A DNA stretch of 64,000 bases from Polytrichum commune. Its lineage: Eukaryota > Streptophyta > Polytrichopsida > Polytrichales > Polytrichaceae. The position numbers were made by a program, and so were the translations under genes. The notes under the pieces are model-generated. The model was not told the origin of the DNA. It did not search any database and worked only from the letters and a program-made list of their open reading frames with translations. The stretch spans positions 10,974,001-11,038,000 of the forward strand of contig OX485806.1 in assembly GCA_950295325.1 (NCBI GenBank), written 5' to 3'. Below, piece after piece: positions 44,620-57,660 of this stretch. The first letter of the stretch is position 1. Each line of letters opens with the position of its first letter.

Positions 44620-45939
44620 GGTTAGACTCTAAACACTTAACACTAATTCCAGCAGCTTGTGAAAGACTCCTCCAATCAGCTGCTGCTCATTGTCGTTCGG
44701 AGGAAAAGAATCGAACTCATAAGACTGAATCTGTAAAATAGAAATTACAGACTCGCCAAGTTAGCATGAGTCGTTGGAAACATGCATGAATCCTTGCAAT
44801 AACCATGGTCAATCGATCGCATTGCAACAGTAAACCGCACACTTAGAAGGTCTTCGAAAATATTTGGAAATATTTAAGAACGGGTTAAGGGGGGATGAAC
44901 AGTAGTCACTGCAACACAATACTGACCCACACAGATTTTGGGAACTGCTTTTCAAAACTTTTACAAACTCCGGTGACTACAAGTACCAGATCTGGTCGAA
45001 AAATATACGTATTATATATTCCCGTTCCATTATCCAAGCTGCTTGAGAAAAAACTTGAGAACCCTCTTTATCAGTGCTGTAATTACAATTTATTCAAAAG
45101 TGGTAGATCACCTGATATTTGAATTCCACAATAAGTGCGGCGATCAAGAGAAACGGAGCAAAAATTAGGTGTGCAGCAAACTCACTTGCAGTTGTCAGCT
45201 CTAAAGGTTGCCAGAATTGCAACACAACGTTAAACTAGCAATGATCTCTAATTGATCGATAACCTGAATTAAGTAACCCACTTGAGAAATTCCATCACAA
45301 ACTCACCCTCAGGTCTCTGTGGTGTCTCTAACTTATGACATTCCAACACTCACCTATCCAAAAATAAGCACAAATTGTCCAGGATTTGAACATATGCAAA
45401 TGCCAGCAAGGAGTTGAGTTATTCAGGAAGTTAACATTGCATCTAAAGAAAGTTTCTAAAACCGCTGACATGCACATCGTGAGAATATTTTGAATCACGT
45501 GCGCACTCAGTGCTTTTGCACTGCCATGGCCTTGAATCTGTAAAAAGGCAGGTTATCTTTCCAGAATCACGAGTTGTTCCCTAGGTGACTCATCACTCTT
45601 GCGAAGAATCCCAGCTAGTGTCGACATGATCACCAGTTCGGTGGAATCACAAAAGCAGCTTAATTTGTCATCATATCTACTGCCAGATCACACCAATTTA
45701 AATAAACAGATCGTCACTGGCTATTCAATAAGTAGTGAATTGGATGCACTGGACTTGACTTGCATTTTACAGAGGGATATTTCTTCCCTAAGTGACTCAC
45801 TCTGTGAATCCCACCATTTCGGTGGAATAACAAAAGTAGGTTTTGATTTGCACTTACTCGTTAGCAATATCATACACTTGCATAACAATGATCATCGCCG
45901 CTCACAAACTTGAAATCATAAACTAGTACTTACAAATCA
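44620..45939. other. Intergenic with a short tandem duplication
   Basis: Between about 45564 and 45890 two units share a phrase about GTGACTCA(T/C)TC, GAATCCCA and TCGGTGGAAT. Open frames here follow the repeat and are not called as genes. Confidence 0.4.
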
Positions 45940-47009
45940 TATCGATAGAAACTACTTACCAGGTTGTTACGAAGGTTTGTTTCAGTGATGATGAATGCAG
46001 TCTGCATGCTACAGATGCTATTCTAAAGCTTATCTACATCGAAAGCTGCAACTACTTCGTAAAGGCTATGTGACTTTAAGTAGTAATTATAACTGCAGGG
46101 TAATCATGAAGCAAATTCCTCTGATAATGCAATAAGGTAGTGCATTTTTTTGGCCGGTTCTATGCAATTTAGGGTTTCTGTGCAATGTTAAGGTTACAGT
46201 ACATGCGTTGCTGCTACAACAATAACATGACTCATCGGCGCTCACAAACTTGAAATATTCTAGCGCCAAATATATATTGATTCAGGTTATCAGACTGTCA
46301 CTGAGCTTTGTTCGGCGACGATGATGGTTTCAAGAGTTTCTGGTTTAGAGCTAAAGTACATCCGAAAGCTTCTGCAACTTCCTTGTAAAGATACATGTGA
46401 ACTCAAGCAGCACTCAGGGACTTGCATACGGTATATCTACTACAGAGGATACAAGCACACACAAGGTATCCATGATGCAGATTCATCTGAAAATTCAATA
46501 AAGTAGTACAAATTTTGGCTCGTTTAATTTGTGCAATGGCAAGATTAGAGTACACGGGTTTCTCCTGCTGCAACTAAGTTTTTGTCGATTGGCGCCAAGT
46601 CGGAGCTCGGGGAAAACCGATACAGAAAGCTTATTCGATTGTTCTTACTGTTTGTAAACTATAGCTGTGACAAGTCGTTAGGATGTGAATCGACGGTTAC
46701 AAGCTTGAAATATTTCCATATGCTACTGCCAAATTAAATCAATATCAAATATCAAATTGTCACTGAGCTGTGTTCAATGATGGTTTCTAGAGCTTATATG
46801 TACATCGCAAGCTGCATATATCTCCAGAGGATGCTAGGATATACGTGGCTACTAAATACAGGGTAATCTTGATGCAAATTCATCTGAGAATTCAATAAAT
46901 AGTGCACTTTTAGAGTTCTGTGCGATTTTGTGTATCTGTCAATGGTTTTTGGCTGGTTATGTGCAATGGCAAGATTTAGAGTACACGGATTGCTGCTGCT
47001 GCAACCAAA
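45940..47009 (-). repeat. Triplicated 3' flank of the terpene synthase gene
   Basis: Three diverged tandem units (about 45940-46267, 46268-46735, 46736-47052) are read on the minus strand as copies of the sequence after the terpene synthase stop. The third runs into the coding end. The second ends with a 31-bp segment (46591-46621) nearly identical to 47022-47052, which encodes the last residues of the enzyme. The duplication therefore included the end of the coding region. Confidence 0.7.
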
Positions 47010-48106
47010 TTACCGTGGACCGGCGCCGGGACGGAGCTCGGGGAAAACCGATTTAGGATGGCGGTACCGGTCGGAGGAAGCGCAGAAATGAATGTTCCCC
47101 GACATGAAGTCTTTCAACCCTTCGACATACCGATGCACACTAGGTCCCCATGGCTCCACCTCCCACTCCTCCGGCAACTGCGTCTCAAGCTCCGAAACCA
47201 TACCCGCATTCGAGTTCACAAGATCCACAGACCTCCATGCAGCTTCCGCCAAACTTAAGCCCTCGGTATCCATCAAAACCTTAAGCAAATTCCTCGGGTT
47301 ATCCTCCTCGATGGCCTCTCTCGGATACGAAAACAAGTCATTCACAAAGGAAGAATGCACCAAAGCTGCATTACCTAACGCCCGAACGGTTGGATGATTC
47401 CGCACCGAATCCGGAAGAAATGCGTTGTTAGAAAGCTCCACTAGCATGGTGAGAAGCTCCCCTCCGAAGTTCTGTGCACGGGCGTGCGTGTAGGAATCCA
47501 AAGTTTGCAGGTATGAGAAGTCGCCTGCGATGTGATTTGCATGTGTGGCGATGCATACCTCATGGTGTGCTAGCATCCCATCTGCAAGAGTTTCGACAAA
47601 TTCGGGTGAAGATAACCTTCGAAGCTCCTGGCCTAACTCCCACACCATTCCTTCAATCGGGACAGTGCTAGGGTTTGCTTCTTTTTTCAGAAGGGAGTTT
47701 ACTCGACGAAGGAATGCTCGGATGTTTTGAGGGCTGTCGCGGACGTGGAGGTCGTTGCAACATTCCTGGAGGAGGCTGTCGTTCGGATCGTCGAACACTA
47801 AATCGTCGATGAGGAGGAAGAGGTTGATCATCACGTAGATGGCGAAGAAATGGTCGGCGCTCACTGCTCCGTTGTACCAGAAGCTCGCAAGGGAAAGGGA
47901 TGATTTGGAGAACCACTGAAACGTCTGTTCCAATTTCCATCGTCGGCCGATTTCGAGCAAGTGTTGCTCGGCCGATGCTGAGAACTCGGATTCCCGGCGG
48001 GGTGGGATGCCTTTCACGGTGACGGAGCGGAGGAGGGGTGGAAGCTCGGTTGAAATGTCGGCGGTGTTGCTGCTTGTGGATTTTTTTGGTTCTAATTCCG
48101 TCCGAC
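47010..48106 (-). CDS. Microbial-type terpene synthase-like enzyme, main exon
   Basis: This exon encodes a class I alpha-domain terpene synthase of the kind found in non-seed plants (MTPSL). Visible motifs are an Asp-rich metal site Ile-Asp-Asp-Leu-Val-Phe-Asp-Asp (plus-strand about 47787-47810), an NSE-type site Asn-Asp-Leu-Phe-Ser-Tyr-Pro-Arg-Glu (about 47316-47342), and a C-terminal Arg-Tyr pair. The expected reaction is Mg2+-dependent ionisation and cyclisation of a prenyl diphosphate to a terpene; substrate and product cannot be read from sequence. There is no in-frame ATG at the 5' end. Instead a good acceptor (TTACAG) precedes the first codon at 48106, and a stop lies upstream, so at least one exon is missing here. 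The plus-strand side downstream is a triplicated 3' flank. Confidence 0.85.
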
Positions 48107-51100
48107 CTGTAAGTGCGTTAATCACAACACACGCATTAATCACGACAATGGCATCGGATGAGAAGCAGCCCCAGACAATTCACCAAACATATATGGAATT
48201 CTTCAAAGTTCACAATAGACTATTGTATGCTGAACTACATCTCAGACACTCTGGTCTGCACATGGTGAGAATTCCAAAACCTTTGTTGATTAATGTGATG
48301 AAGATGTTCATGACATAGCACATTCAATCAAAACCCAAAACTCCAGCTCTTGGATTCCCATTCTGCAGCCCCAAAACATTTAACAAACATATATAATTAT
48401 TCGAATTTTACAATCTATCGCCGAACATCACAGACACTCTGATCTGTGGGTGGAGATTATAATTAACTTCTGTTCTTTAATGCACAAGGCTCTCCCATGT
48501 GAACATCTTTATCCAAGATCCTCACACTCTATCTGTATCTGGAGGGACAATCAATTTCAGAAAAGGCAATTGCAAAATTTTGTTAGTTAAATCAATGGAG
48601 AAGTCTGTCCCATGTGAAGATCTCCATCATTCACTTGCAGAATGTTTTTCACACACTCCATCTATCTGCATGTGGAGAATCAAATAATAATCACCGACCA
48701 ACTCAAGCTCCCCACGCTCCAAATCCAAATGTTCGCTGCAAAACCAAATCCAACCACCTCCATCCAATCTCTCTATCCGGATGCACTAATCCTTCACAAA
48801 ACAAATCAAAAACTTCAATCCACAAGTCACTCTCCACCTCCCACATAGACAAAGCAAAACCCTTACATACCCAAAATTAAAAGTTGGTTGGTCTCACTTG
48901 CCTCAATGCCCACCATATATTGTTGCCCATAATAGCTATATATTGGGGGCATCTCGGTGTTTCGAATCTTAACTATTGTCATCCATAGTGTTTCGAACCT
49001 TAACTATTATCATCTATAAACAACGGAAGACGTGGTGGTGATGGTGGCGGCGTTGTCCCACCATTTTCATATATCATGTACGTCTAATGTATTTTTCTAA
49101 ATCTAAAAAAAGAGCGTTTCATGCGAAAGACCAGTGATTGGGGAGATTGTTGGGCATAATCGGTTGAGATCCTAGTGTTTGCAAGCCCAACCGGTTACAT
49201 GTTGACATCCTTCGGTTTTCCTCTATTAAATTGGGTTATATTCTATAAATTCCTCTAAAATGATTAGTAATTTTCCTACAGTCTTGAACTTCAACCGGTT
49301 AGTTCTCAAACTCAAGCGGTTCATCCGTAACTAACTACCAGTTCTCCCCAATCATAGCCAAAGATTACCCCCCCCCCCCCCAACCCCTTTCCTAAAGTGA
49401 AAAGGAGTGAGTACTCGGGGAGTACATGTACAATCGGTGGGTATGATGGGGGAAACCTGGGGAGGTGGCTACCATGGCATGGACATGGACAAACATCCAT
49501 ATCGTGGGTACACATGGACATGGGGGCCATTATGATTGCATAGGCTTAGGAGATTGAGGTAGTAGCCCCAGATTTTATTTTGGGATATACCCAAAACCGA
49601 TTTTTTGCGTACATATATCCAATACGTACATATTTTGGAACACAAATATTACTATATTACCGTGTATAATTCATATCCACATGTGCAATGGGCCCTAACA
49701 ACATGGATCCAAGCTAAGTTAAGTACAACCCTTAACCGCGCTCCTCTAGGCACGTTTTGATACCCCATCCATAGTATCCTTGGACACTAACATTTTTGGA
49801 ATTATGTGTACTTGGATTTGTGGCACCAACTAGGACGGATCATAGAGCCCACCATTGAAATAGAGCAATAGCATGCGGCGAAGAAGAGGCTATTCATTCA
49901 TGCTTACCTGCCCCTGTCAGAGCCATCTTCTAATGTATCTACCTATTTGGAGAATCGGCTTCTCGAACTCTTCAATTTATTGCAAGTCTGTGTGTTGGAT
50001 GACGAAATCCTATCGTATTCTCTTGTCTGTGTGAGGATTCTAATGAACTCCCAAGTGTACGAGTTTGCGAAATTTGACACCACACCCAGCAAATTAAGCA
50101 AATCTTAATTACGGTATTCTTAGAATTTTCACGTTAGCCTGTAATGTAGTCTGATTTCTGAACATCTCTGGCACTGATATCTGATCTGTACGTCGAGATT
50201 ATTGCAGGCTAATAGAGCGAATTATCGGATAGCTAGTATGGGCGTACCTCTCATTCATCCAACATTAAAGCCTTGGAAATAGTATGCGCAGCCCGGAGGT
50301 TTCCATTTTTCGTTGATTTGACACCGGAATTAGTTTCAAAGTCCCCAAATTAGGCAAATTGGCCACAAACCTATGAGGCGTCGAGTTTTTATGTTGCATG
50401 GTTGATCGAGGTGTGCTCGTATGTGTTAAATTCCCTCTCTCCAGGTTGATGGATCAGGGTAGACTTGGCCTATGTGAAGATCTACATCATATTTCGCATG
50501 TCCACAAATCTTCACACTGATCTGTATGTGGAGAATCAACCAATCCCTGCATTCTTTAATTCCTGCAACTTTTAATTTGATGCAATTACAAGTCTGTCGA
50601 GTACTGTTTGATGACATGATCGTGTGTTTGGACCCATATTTCACGAAACTGGCAAGGAACAAATTATACTGAAATAATCAGTTCTCCAAGTTCACAAGTT
50701 TCCATCCGAATCCATGAATCTCACCATCTTTCAGGTGAGATATACCATGGATTGCATGGAGTTCAATGCTTGATTCACTAGTGTGTAGTTGCCGTAAGGT
50801 AGATATGTCTCAGATGGTTGGTTTTTCCAACTACCCCACTTCTCCTAGGATACGAAACACGCGATCAGTACAAGATGGTTAGCTTAGCAAATCCAAATCG
50901 AGGTCACTTTCCGAGTGATTTTCGGAGCTCGTATGAATACCTGATTCACTATCAAAGTGCAGAGTCTCGTGCATGCTCATTGAATGGTCATGTAGGTCCT
51001 CCCGCCCCCCTCCCAAATTACAGTATGTTGACTATTCAACTTACAATTTGGTTACCATATTTTGAGCACGCAGTCTAATCCCGACCAAACCACATACCAC

Positions 51101-51332
51101 TTAAACATAGGTGTTCGTAAATCAAGCAAAGCAGCCGAATACGGGTTTTATGTCGACCTTACTCTATGAATTCATAAACAAAAGTCTGCTGTTGTTGTAC
51201 TCCAATGTTGACAACATCGTTACACTCTTTAACTCATGAAAAGTATGTCACAAGACCAAAATTTAAATCGGCAAAAGAGCAGAATAGACCAGTCTAGATA
51301 CAATCCAGTATTCGAGTTCCTAACAACATTAC
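48107..51332 (-). other. Proposed 3.2-kb intron of the terpene synthase gene
   Basis: It lies between the two proposed exons. It contains small tandem repeats near 48170-48660, MITE family B at 49135-49354 and a C homopolymer at about 49366-49381. No other coding exon was recognised, but short exons could be missed. Confidence 0.4.
49135..49354. mobile_element. MITE family B, best-preserved ends
   Basis: TGATTGGGGAGA and TCTCCCCAATCA are perfect 12-bp inverted ends. The interior has AACCGGTTACATGTTGACAT and TTGAACTTCAACCGGTTAG. Length 220 bp, no coding capacity. Confidence 0.8.
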
Positions 51333-51555
51333 CTGTACTAAGAGAGCTCTGGGTCATGACCAATCTGCCTGCAGGAGCTGAAATTGGTGGTGATCTCCTC
51401 CCCAACAAACTATAATTTTCTCCTGCAGCCACTCCACTGAAACATTGATCTCGAAATCGGAATTTCGATGAGGATCTGAATTTGTCCTCACAACATGAAG
51501 AAAACCTGTAACCAAAGCTACTAACTCCACTTAACATCAGAGTGGCCTTCATCAT
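51333..51555 (-). CDS. Candidate first exon: plastid-targeting-like N-terminus, probably of the terpene synthase
   Basis: From ATG at 51555 the exon encodes 74 residues plus one base, up to a donor ACAG/GTAATG. The peptide is Ser- and Arg-rich, almost lacks acidic residues after the first 25, and ends near Gly-Arg-Leu-Val-Met-Thr, all typical of a chloroplast transit peptide. Its phase (one base over) matches exactly the phase needed by the acceptor at 48106. Joined, the product would be 439 residues, with the metal site near residue 175 and the NSE site near 330. The join is inference: phase would fit by chance one time in three. It could instead be the first exon of a different gene. Confidence 0.45.
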
Positions 51556-51614
51556 AGCTGATCAACTTGTCTCCTCCGCACTCCAAAAGAATAGTGCTAA
51601 AGTTTCTTCTCTGT

Positions 51615-51815
51615 ATGGAGGAGGAGAAGAGCGAATTGGAAACTCTCACAGATAGCACTGGCAATGGCATGGCATTCTTGACGAGTGCAACGCTATTATA
51701 CGTGCTACTACGACGAATGCATGTGGCGGCTTTAGTGATGCTATTTTTGGGAATTTCGAGGATATTGGGTGCGAAATTTGCCGAAAGTTTGTGGTCAAGG
51801 GCCCGTCACTTGTGA
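51615..51815 (+). CDS. Possible small hydrophobic protein (66 aa)
   Basis: It starts 60 bp from and diverges from the proposed exon at 51555. It has an acidic start (Met-Glu-Glu-Glu-Lys) and then two short hydrophobic stretches (about residues 19-31 and 35-49). No family is recognised. It could be chance coding in a shared promoter region. Confidence 0.25.
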   Translation: MEEEKSELETLTDSTGNGMAFLTSATLLYVLLRRMHVAALVMLFLGISRILGAKFAESLWSRARHL

Positions 51816-53069
51816 CAAGATGGATCACAGAGTGCGAAAGAAAGAGTGTAAGGATAAGGGGAAGTTGTGGTAATCGTTTTTCCCCATCCTGGAAGCTTTT
51901 GTGTGTGCTTACAGAAAATCTTGGTCACTTTCGTTGGCATTTCATGATGGTTGGGGAAGATTCATCAAGAGGTTCTCCGCAGTTGTGATTGGGTTCAATG
52001 GATTGGAAAAGTTGTGTTGGCAGGCTAGGGGCGATCTGGATCGTTCCAAATGACGTTCCATGCACGCTAGCTTGTTGCCCCGGCCAGTGTGGCACCTGAG
52101 TCACATATTATACGTGGGTGTCCTCGGCCATAAAAACTCATCATCTACATGTTGGGCCTTGCACATTTGACAACAACCAAATTGCATAAAAATCGAAGTT
52201 TTGAAACACAGTCGTCTCTCGTCTCGCGTCCTTTTGTTTCATGCTTTATCATATGAACCAAAACCTTGGTAACTTTGTTAGTGTCAACTACTTTTTGAGC
52301 GGAGTAGAACGTCTATCAAGGTTGTCGATGTTCCACACATGTATGTATATCGATTCCCTTCCAAAAGTTGGCTCCAAATAAAACTAGAATTTATAATTCT
52401 TGTATACAAAACACTCTTAGAATCCAAAAAATGGTCCATATAGTCAGCTAGTTTCCCCTAGGACACTTGACATATTAATTTTCTTTTCAATAATCATAAG
52501 TTTTAAGTTTCGAAAACAATTTTGTCACATCAAAATTGATTCATTTTCTTATGAGGGATGATTTTAGACTCTTTTATGCAAGAACTATAAAGTTTTGAAA
52601 TTATTGCAAATTATATTAACATTTTATGCTGCATTATAATGCCTCATATATAGATGCTTAAAATTTGCACCATATAATATGGGAGTTCCCCAACACGAGT
52701 TTGTTGCCCATGAAAACCTAGGCTCCGGCCACACCGTCAATTTACTTTAACAAAGGAATGTGGCTTTGTCGTGAGAGACTTTGTCCTAAAATAGCATTTC
52801 AAAAGTAATTGTTTTCTATTAATAACTCTTTTCATATTAAATTAGAAATTTCATTGAGCTATCATTGAGCTTCCACTTAGCCTTCACTGAGCTTCACCAA
52901 AGCCTACCCATTAAGTTTTGACATACATGACCTAGACCCATTATACACACACATATATTATATGCACATAGAATGAACCTTATTTTTACATCCCATCCGC
53001 ATGTATCAACTTGTTCATATAAGTTTGGGGTTTCCTTCTAAGGTAGATGTGTCTAATTCGGTGTCTAAT
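51816..53069. other. Non-coding
   Basis: No supported gene; strongly AT-rich after 52300. Confidence 0.4.
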
Positions 53070-53400
53070 CTTAAACGCATACCTATATTTAAGGTGTTGT
53101 ATGGCTGAATGTGAACCTCAGAACATGCACCAAAACATACACATGTTGAACAAAGCTCAAAGTGCGTGCTCACCATTTGTTGACTATTATGGATGCAACA
53201 GTCGATATAATTGGGGAGATCTCTATGATCATTCAATAACTTAGAGAATCTTCACGTCAACAATAAATAAGATATTTTTTCATACGAGCCCGGAAAATTA
53301 TGAGGAAAGGGGCTACAAGCATGATTTGGATTTGCTAGTCACCTCACACTAAGTGCATGTTTCATATCCTACGAGCTAGAAACGGATGTAGAGAAGAAAG
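53070..53400. repeat. Dispersed repeat R4, copy 3
   Basis: Contains CCTATATTTAAGGTGTTGTATGG near 53083 and a GAGCCCGGAAAATTATGAGG phrase that correspond to words in the copies at 21530 and 30740. Confidence 0.45.
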
Positions 53401-56400
53401 TGCATGCTCAAGGCCTGCTTACATTAGTGACAAGAATTCTCATCTTATTCTTAGCAAATCATATTCAAACTAGACCGGTCCAAGATGAGCATAAACCACT
53501 GGATGATAGTGAAAAGGTACCCAAACCAAACAAAGTGGCTGGCAGTTCGACTCCCGACCATGAGATCGTCTCTCTACTTGACAGAAAACTAGCCAAGTGA
53601 TCAAACGCCTCTTGTGCTCCAAAAAAGATAAAATAAAAAACATATTCAAAATAGACAAAATGAAAACCAATTGAAAACAAAACACCAAAAGTGCCCAATC
53701 AGTAGCCGTGGTAGGTAGCTTGTATGCATGGTGAGAAAGACGCATGTACTCAATCATCAAAGCAACATGAAGACCACAAGTCACATTTGGAACATGCTCG
53801 ATCTCACATGTGAACGAACGAACAAATGAAAGTGGCCATTGGCACACAAAAGGACCCTTTGGATGAAAGTCCGGTGAAAAGGTGTGGTGGAGGATGAATT
53901 TCATGGACTCATCATTTATACATGGTCCAAAAGTGGTTGGGCTTGCCTCCAATATCCCTTTGGAGGGTGCCACGTGATTGGACAAATATGCTTGAGGCCA
54001 TGGTTTGTACATGTAGTCGCTATACATGGAAATCCTAGGAAAAGCTTAGCAAGCGATCGATAATTACCTTGATCAGATTTTTAGTTGTTGCACCCCTCAA
54101 GCCCAATTTTGAACTTCCAAACAACCACGGTGGAGAGGCCTACTATGGAAACTCTTTCCTAAAGTGGTTATCAATGTATGGTTGTTTTGTATTTGTGTTT
54201 CAAAATGAACAAATATGATGCATGTTAGAAGATATTGACCGTTTTAATACTAGGTGTCTATGATAGGCAATTTTGATGATATGTGCAACCTGGAAAATTT
54301 TGTACCACATCTTGACTCATATTATATGCTCGTTTTGATAGGAGTTTGAGGTAGGCGTTCCCATGTAAATGAAATGTGTATAATTTAGAATGCTTTAGGT
54401 GACACATCTTTGAAGTAAATTATGACCAACTTTTAGGGGGTTTGGTCCCTCCTAATGAGTGAGTCTCTGTATTGTTTTACGGGTTGCCCAAAAAATATCA
54501 GAATTTTACAAGGTGATTGATTTTCTGATTGAGAATCATGTAAATCAAAATTTTACAATCTGGTCAATTTCAAGACATTCATTTTTTTCTTCAAGCAGCT
54601 TGGACAAATTGGGTAGCATGTTAAGATAAAAATTTAACCATCCCTCGAGCAAAAATTGTAAGTAATTTTTTTTCTTGCACATTTCATTGTAATGAGACCC
54701 TACTTCACGGAGATGGAGAACCTAAAATATGAGCTTGCTCATGAAATAGCAATCCCTCCCATCCTAATGTGCAATGCAACATAAAATCTAAAAAATTAGA
54801 TGAGAAAATGTTACACAAATCCGAAGTTTTAAAAACGAGATCAGTGTGACAATATGGTGATTTATGACAAAATTTTAAAAGAGTAGCAGATATATGATTT
54901 TTTATTTTTTTTAATGGTCATATAGATATGAGCACGAAGTGGTGAGTGTTGAGTTAGTGTTAAGCATTCATTTTTTGGTATCTTACCAACAAACCGTCAT
55001 GTTGATCCCTAAATTAATATTACTCAAAAGGGTCAATTCTATGGAATATCATACTAGATTTTACTACCAAAAGTAGGTTTGAGTATACCTGCCACTACTC
55101 AAGTAACTTGCATGTCTATCTTTATTAACCCCTACATGCACTTGACCATTTTGGGAGCAAAATGGATAAATTCAGCTACATGATTTTGGAAACTTTTCGT
55201 AGAATATTAGCATATGTTAAGGTTGGTCTTAGCCAATGGATGTAATCTTATTATAAATTAAGAATAATAAATATTTTTGAGTTGTTCATATGTTATTTTA
55301 TGTAGATTATGATGTCTAAATACAACATAGTATGATCTAGAATGTGTCAAAAGTGCATTTCAATTGCAACTGCTAGACTTTCATTCAGGTGTGTTTTTCA
55401 CCATGTAAACAACTCTCAAATAACAAAAGGAGTAGACACGATGATTACAATGTGGACAATATTGTGTTAAAAATATTTAAATGAAAATAAATATATTTTG
55501 AAGGCACATTGTATCTCATATTCATAATGTTAATGTCCCTTGCATCATTTTTGGATGACATATATATTTTACATGCATGTTTTAATCTTTTTTTAATTCT
55601 AAAATTCTAAAATTCAATTGATGATTATTATATGTAGCATCTTCTAATTCTTGATGAAAAAACATATAATATCAATTTCTTCCATCTTTATGACCTTTTT
55701 CCATTTAAATAGGACACAGATTTAAAAAAATCTTTCATTTACCTTGCTTGAATCCAACAAATATGGTATTCTAGAAATTTGAAACATTATAAATATAGTT
55801 AGTAATTAAAAGTAAGGATCCCCTATGATGCATACTACCAGTGACATCACTAGTTTATCGAAGGAGTTTATATGAACATATCATATATTTTAGGATGGTA
55901 TAAAATCAAAGGCCATGATTTGAATTCTATGCAAACTTCAAGTTTTACATGTCCTAAGCCAATCCACTTTCAAGCATGGCGTATATTGTATTTCATATGA
56001 TTATGTGAACAAAATTCTTATTTTTTTAGTTGGGAATGAGGCAAAGTCAAGTATCATTCGCATAAAACATCACCTTATCTTATTTTGAATGATGTTCACG
56101 GCTTGGATGTAGTGGGTATGTACATATAAGACAACATTCCAGTTGAAGATTAGAGTTGAACCAAGTATAAACCAAAGGCCAACATAATTAGTGATAATAT
56201 GTAATTTAACATGATCCTTAGGTGATTCAAAACAAATGTTGCAATCTATTATGATGCAATGCATGCAATATGTAACCATTCCAACTATGCTCACTATAAG
56301 CATTTATAGACCCCAAAACTTTCTATTTAAAAGTCATTAGTCGCAAAGACTCTCTTAGAATTGAACTAATAAGAAGGTTTTTAGACCAAATCACAAGAAT

Positions 56401-57009
56401 TTTCATTCACAAAAGTAAGAAACAATTGTATATGATAATTGAATTTTTATATTTTCAAAATGTATTGATAATTTTGAGCTTCAATTTATTTTATATTAAT
56501 CATTTTAGACTTTATTTTATATATAATTTTAAACTTCAATTTATATTGATAATTGTAAAATTAAATTTATATTGGTAATTCTTAAATTTCACTTCATATG
56601 GATCATTTTCAAATTTCAATTTATATAGATCATTTCAAAAAATGAATTTGTAAATTTCAATTTTTGTTGGTGATTTTCAGATTTAAATTTATATAAACCA
56701 TTTAAATTTTAAAAAATATTATTTTTAATTTTAAAAATATTTTATTCAAATTTGTATTGATCATTTATTCATATTTTATTTATAATCTTTAATAATATTT
56801 TTCATTTTCATTTTTAGTTATAATTTATGTTGAAAATGTTTTATTATAGTTTTTATTGAGGAATGTTTTAATTTATTCCATTCATAGATTAATTCTAGAA
56901 TCTAGGATCTGCCTTTTTTATTTATTATAAAATTTTATTAATATTAACAACTTGATTCTCTCATTATGTTTTTTTTAGATTAAACAAATATTTTTATCCA
57001 TATTTTGTT
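53401..57009. other. AT-rich non-coding region
   Basis: About 3.6 kb with no recognised gene. From 56430 to 56860 the word AAATTTCAATTTATAT and variants recur irregularly, giving very high AT content. A tRNA B-box-like word near 53545 has no tRNA around it. Confidence 0.45.
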
Positions 57010-57330
57010 GTTCCTGAAATACCAGATTTATTGATATTATTCAACTTCATTTGTGGACAATGATTGAATACCCCAATCTCTAGAGATAATGAAGTATGCC
57101 ACTTTTGTTCTTATAATGCAATTGAAAATGAGGCACACTTTGTGTTGGAATGTCCCCTATATAACCCCACTAGGAATAAGTTTCTATCATTATTTGAGAA
57201 TATAGTATTAAGGAGCCGCAAGTCTTTCCTTCAATTACACCAACAAGTTGACACTACCCTTTATCTCACAAAGGCTACCGGACTCTGCCACTCTAGGGAA
57301 TTAGCAGGTTTGAAACCATCTTGATGTACT
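57010..57330 (+). pseudogene. LINE reverse transcriptase C-terminal fragment
   Basis: A frame with a stop at 57061-57063 encodes a zinc-binding-like segment (Cys-His-Phe-Cys near 57100, His-Phe-Val-Leu-Glu-Cys near 57136), typical of the end of plant non-LTR retrotransposon polyproteins. It ends Leu-Lys-Pro-Ser-stop at 57324. The remainder of the element is missing. The T-rich DNA after 57390 may derive from its tail or be an independent simple repeat. Confidence 0.6.
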
Positions 57331-57394
57331 TTCAACTTCATTAGCCTTTTGGCTTCACAAACTTACAATCAATCTCATCTCATAAGCTTTGAAT

Positions 57395-57660
57395 GTATTT
57401 ATTTTTATGTTTATGTTTATATTTTATGTGTTTTATATTTTATGTTTATGTTTATTTTATTGTGTTTATATTTTATATAAAAAATAATTTTTATTTTATT
57501 TTATTTTTTGTGTTTATCTTTTGGGTTTATTTTATTTTGTGTTTATTATTTTTGTGTTTATATTTTGTGTTTATTTTATTTTGTGTTTATTATTTTGTTG
57601 TGTTTATATTTTATGTTTAGATTGCCAATTTTTATGTTCATATTTATTTTTATGTTTAAG
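57395..57660 (+). repeat. TTTATGTTTATATTTT low-complexity tract
   Basis: Irregular tandem repetition of TTTATG, TTTATATTTT and TTTTGTGTTTAT words over about 265 bp. Open frames in it are compositional. Confidence 0.7.

Noticed and set aside
45599..45913. 104-codon plus-strand open frame
   Set aside because: It spans two units of a local tandem repeat and shows no recognisable domain.
53490..53600. Possible SINE with a B-box-like AGTTCGACTCC
   Set aside because: No second copy, no clear A box and no 3' tail with target duplication were found in the window.
57393..57620. Very hydrophobic open frame rich in Phe, Tyr and Val
   Set aside because: It is a translation of the TTTATG/TTTATATTTT low-complexity tract.
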